A stretch of 64,000 nucleotides of DNA. It comes from Caenorhabditis remanei. Lineage: Eukaryota; Nematoda; Chromadorea; Rhabditida; Rhabditidae. Shown in pieces: positions 61,115 to 64,000 of this stretch (position 1 is its first letter; the number at the start of each line of letters is the position of its first letter). The notes below the pieces were generated by a model. The model saw only the letters and a program-made list of their open reading frames with translations, was not told the DNA's origin and did no database searches. A program made the translations under genes and the position numbers. The DNA is taken from NCBI RefSeq assembly GCF_010183535.1, contig NC_071332.1, positions 11,222,001-11,286,000 of the forward strand. The letters are read 5' to 3'.

Positions 61115-64000
61115 ATGAAAAAGATAAAAACTGTATGCGCAATGCATGCAGTTCGAGTTCTCATCTTCTTGTTTTTAGCGTTTCCTTCTAATATCAAAGC
61201 AAAGAATCCAGGTGAGCTGAAATCGGTAATAGCCCGGGATTTCACTATTTTTTTTAGAAAAATCCGATCTTGAACAAATCAGTGAAAACTTCCGTATTCT
61301 GTCTCGTGTCACTAATGCCATTTATCTCTCAGCTGAAACGATTAAAAAGGACATCAACGTCACTAACATTTACTGTGAGCTTCTTCAAGTTTCGCCAGAA
61401 AATTTAGAAAAAGTCACAAATGTTGATGTTGAACCAGTGACAGAAGAAATCAATAGAATAATCAAAGAGTTTGAGAAAATCAAGACCAAAATTCAAAATG
61501 AAGCCAACATTTCGACAAAACTGACGGATCTAACATCGACTTACATGAAGTTATTCGAAAACATGGAGAGATGGAAGGACGATGCCAAGGAACATTGGAA
61601 CCAACTCAGAGAGATTTCCACAAATTTAAGATCCAACAACTTAATCAACAACGACTGTTTGAGTTTTGATATCCCAACGTTTGAAAAGTTCCATTCGCTT
61701 TTCGACAAAGAAATGATGGTTTTGCCACTGCCTCCAGAAAATGAAGTCACAAGAATTATGAATGATTTCCTCGGGAAAAGTGAAAACATGAAAAGTTGTA
61801 GTGAAGTATTATCAAGAATTAAAAACAATGATTCTCTTTTGGAACTTATCAGATTCAATGAATCCAAACTTTTGGATGTCGAGCTGACTTTAGCGAAAAT
61901 CCGACAATTCGCATTGCTAGGAAAGAATACTAACCACGCAACTGATATGAATCTTCTGATTCAAAAACTTTCCACCTTACTACATCGTACAAAACCAATT
62001 TGGCAAGGAGATAGTAATCCTGGGAGTATGCTACTAGCAATGCATGGATTGAACAAATCAATAACAGTTGCCCTAGATGCTCTACAGAATCCATATCTTA
62101 CGGATGATTCAAGTACTGGTGGACTCCAAAATCTGGCAGATTTGTCGAAAGTTTTCACAGATATCGAAAGTCAGTGGTTTAAGAAAATTGTTGCGAAAGG
62201 AGCAAGCACAAAGAAACTTGCCGATGCTTTTGAGCCACACCGGAAAATCTCAAAAGAAATAATACTGCTCGAATCTTCGTGGAAAGAATTACTCGGAATA
62301 CTCGGAGAGGAAGATAAAGAAATGAAGAATCACTTTGAACCCCTGATAGGGATTATGGAATTTGCCGTAAAAACACCAAACGCAGCCGAAACGGTCAGTA
62401 GTAAAGAAGTGAACTGCTTGGAAAAAGGAAGCAACACTTTCAATATCAACGACCTTCTTCCATTAGAAAATGATATGCGACAGATCGAAGATGTTGCACT
62501 CAAGATGAAAAACCTCGACAAACAATTCAACGCAATATCAGTTTTTCAAGCTAATGGCTTGGTAATAGCTATCAATGAACTGAAAGGGATACTTGAAAAC
62601 ACAAATATTAGTTGTGCCGAAAAAATAATAGAAATAAGTTCTTTGGAATACAAATTCGAAAATACGGGAAGGATTCGACGCAACATCTTCGGTTCGTTAC
62701 GGAAAGTGCGGGATATAGCCTATTCAATGAAGGAATTAAAAAACACGATCGGAAATATAAACAGTTTAAAAGAAGTTAAATTTGATATAGTTATGGATCA
62801 GTTACAAATGAAAACAGTTTCGGATTGTTTCAGGTGCGTGAATTATATTGAATTGAGAAACGGTGAGAAACCTAAGAATCAGAAATTTGTTTTCGAAGTG
62901 ACCTGAATCATAAACGTAAAGTGTCCTCAGTTTTTGCAGAGGTCCGAAGTTCAATGGCGTGAATGCCTCTCTCAATGTGATGAATTCAATTCTATCAATC
63001 TCACCTGCGGCTGCAGTAATATCTACTTCCTATAAGAATAAACTAAAGAAAGTAATTTTCCAATTAGGTGCATTGCTATATGTCTGAATTCATTTTATTT
63101 GCAGGTTAAAAATGCACTAGCTGCCATTTATAAAACTGCCAGCACCTCTTATTCAACAAGAACATCAGATGAAACGACGAAAATTCTTCTGGCATTTAAT
63201 AACTCCAAAACTTTGGCTGAGAATATCGGCAAGAGTACTGGCATGCTGGAAAGTCTTGAGGCTGCCTATCAGGATCGCAAAATCCTTCTGGATTTGAGCC
63301 CTGAAGTTATGCCGAAAGAAATCTTGAGAATTTGTGAGAACGAAGGTTTATCGGAGTGGAAGAATCCACGAAGATTGGTCAATGAAATGATAGCAGATTA
63401 TGAGAGATTGAATAAAGTTGCAAAGAGTCTTCGGAACGACGGTCTGATTGAGATGACAAAAATTTTCGAAGAAGCGGCAGGGATACGTGGTTTGCCAGGG
63501 AGTGAAGGACAGAAATTAAGAATTGGCAGTGAGTTGTTTGTTTCTAGAGAGCATCAAAAGCTTCTTCCAGAAATAAGGATTTCCAAATTTTTTTGTAGAT
63601 AAAATCGTTCAAGATAACATGGAAGCATCAAAAACATACAAGAATCAAAAACATATAATCGATAACATCACGAAACTTTTAATAAAAATTGAGAAATTAG
63701 ATTTGGATTTTGCTAAAAATCAAGGTCGATTGAAGAATGCGAAAGTGACAGTTACTAGCCTGATGAATTACTTCGATGAGATATTCGGAAATTCGAAGCA
63801 GAAAACAGTTACGATCGAAAAACAAGTGAACCTCTCATGGATTGTCATTCTGGGACTTTCGATAGGAATTTTCTTTTCGATTCTGATTGGATTAATTGCA
63901 ATTTATGGTTTGACTAAAAGTGGAAGAGCAAAATACAGAAACACCTATATGTATTATTGTGGGAAACCAGAAGATTTTGAAAAGAGGTGGAGATATTCGG
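61115..64000 (+). CDS. Second WSN-domain membrane protein, truncated by window end
   Basis: Exons 61115-61211, 61258-62833, 62940-63051, 63105-63528 and 63599 to the window edge are all in frame. Signal peptide (AVRVLIFLFLAFPSNIKAKN), WSN-type block (ILSRVTNAIYLSAETIKKDI, then YCELLQVSPENL), coiled-coil ectodomain (SQWFKKIVAKGASTKKLADA, also in the neighbour), transmembrane segment near the end (SWIVILGLSIGIFFSILIGL) and the start of a basic cytoplasmic tail (KSGRAKYRNTYMYYCGKPED). Exon 4 has exactly the same length (424 nt) as exon 4 of the upstream paralogue. By homology the missing part should hold ankyrin and BRCT-like domains; that cannot be seen here. Confidence 0.85.

Noticed and set aside
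1..64000. tRNA or other structured RNA genes, CRISPR-like arrays
   Set aside because: No A-box/B-box pair with a cloverleaf and no regularly spaced direct repeats were seen by eye. A tRNAscan-SE and Infernal run would settle this.

Overview
The window is nuclear DNA from a nematode, most likely a Caenorhabditis species, and looks like an autosomal-arm region. The evidence is its gene content: chemoreceptor GPCRs of the srh, srx and str classes, a divergent nuclear hormone receptor, GT92 (DUF23) glycosyltransferases and WSN-domain proteins. Introns are mostly 45-60 bp with TTTCAG-type acceptors, and several start codons sit just after a trans-splice-like acceptor. The DNA is AT-rich. I saw no tRNA, rRNA or CRISPR array.

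Region 1 (1-17.1 kb) is dominated by one 14.3-kb BEL/Pao LTR retrotransposon (2769-17060) on the minus strand. Its two 684-bp LTRs read identically, and a 5-bp target duplication (AGCCA) flanks it, so insertion was recent. Its gag, protease and reverse transcriptase are nevertheless broken by frameshifts, stops and lost catalytic residues. Only the integrase frame and an unusual four-exon gene with a CCHC zinc knuckle, placed upstream of gag, are intact. A strand-specific motif (sense CAACANCCGC) is scattered through the element and is absent elsewhere in the window.

Region 2 (17-36 kb) holds a small membrane protein with a PPxY motif, a small secreted protein, two tandem srh receptors (one intact, one with a single stop) plus an srh fragment, a 24-base poly-C tract, a nuclear hormone receptor on the minus strand, a foldback element and a seven-exon srx receptor.

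Region 3 (36-54 kb) holds four related coiled-coil genes (three clustered at 36-40 kb, one at 53-54 kb) that share an invariant 72-nt second exon. It also holds two tail-to-tail str receptors (plus-strand copy with a stop, minus-strand copy intact) separated by a 1.9-kb palindromic element. That element's end codes for the tail of the minus-strand receptor. Two tandem GT92 glycosyltransferases follow, one of which has lost a 3' splice site, and then another terminal-inverted-repeat element.

Region 4 (56.5-64 kb) carries two tandem large membrane proteins with an extracellular WSN/coiled-coil region, one transmembrane segment and, in the complete copy, cytoplasmic ankyrin and BRCT-like domains. 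The second runs off the window.

The host genes are typical fast-evolving nematode families for environmental sensing, surface glycosylation and possibly innate defence. They show much recent duplication, pseudogenisation and mobile-element activity. Gene models were built by hand from reading frames and GT/AG splice signals. All exon sums given as complete were checked to be in frame.
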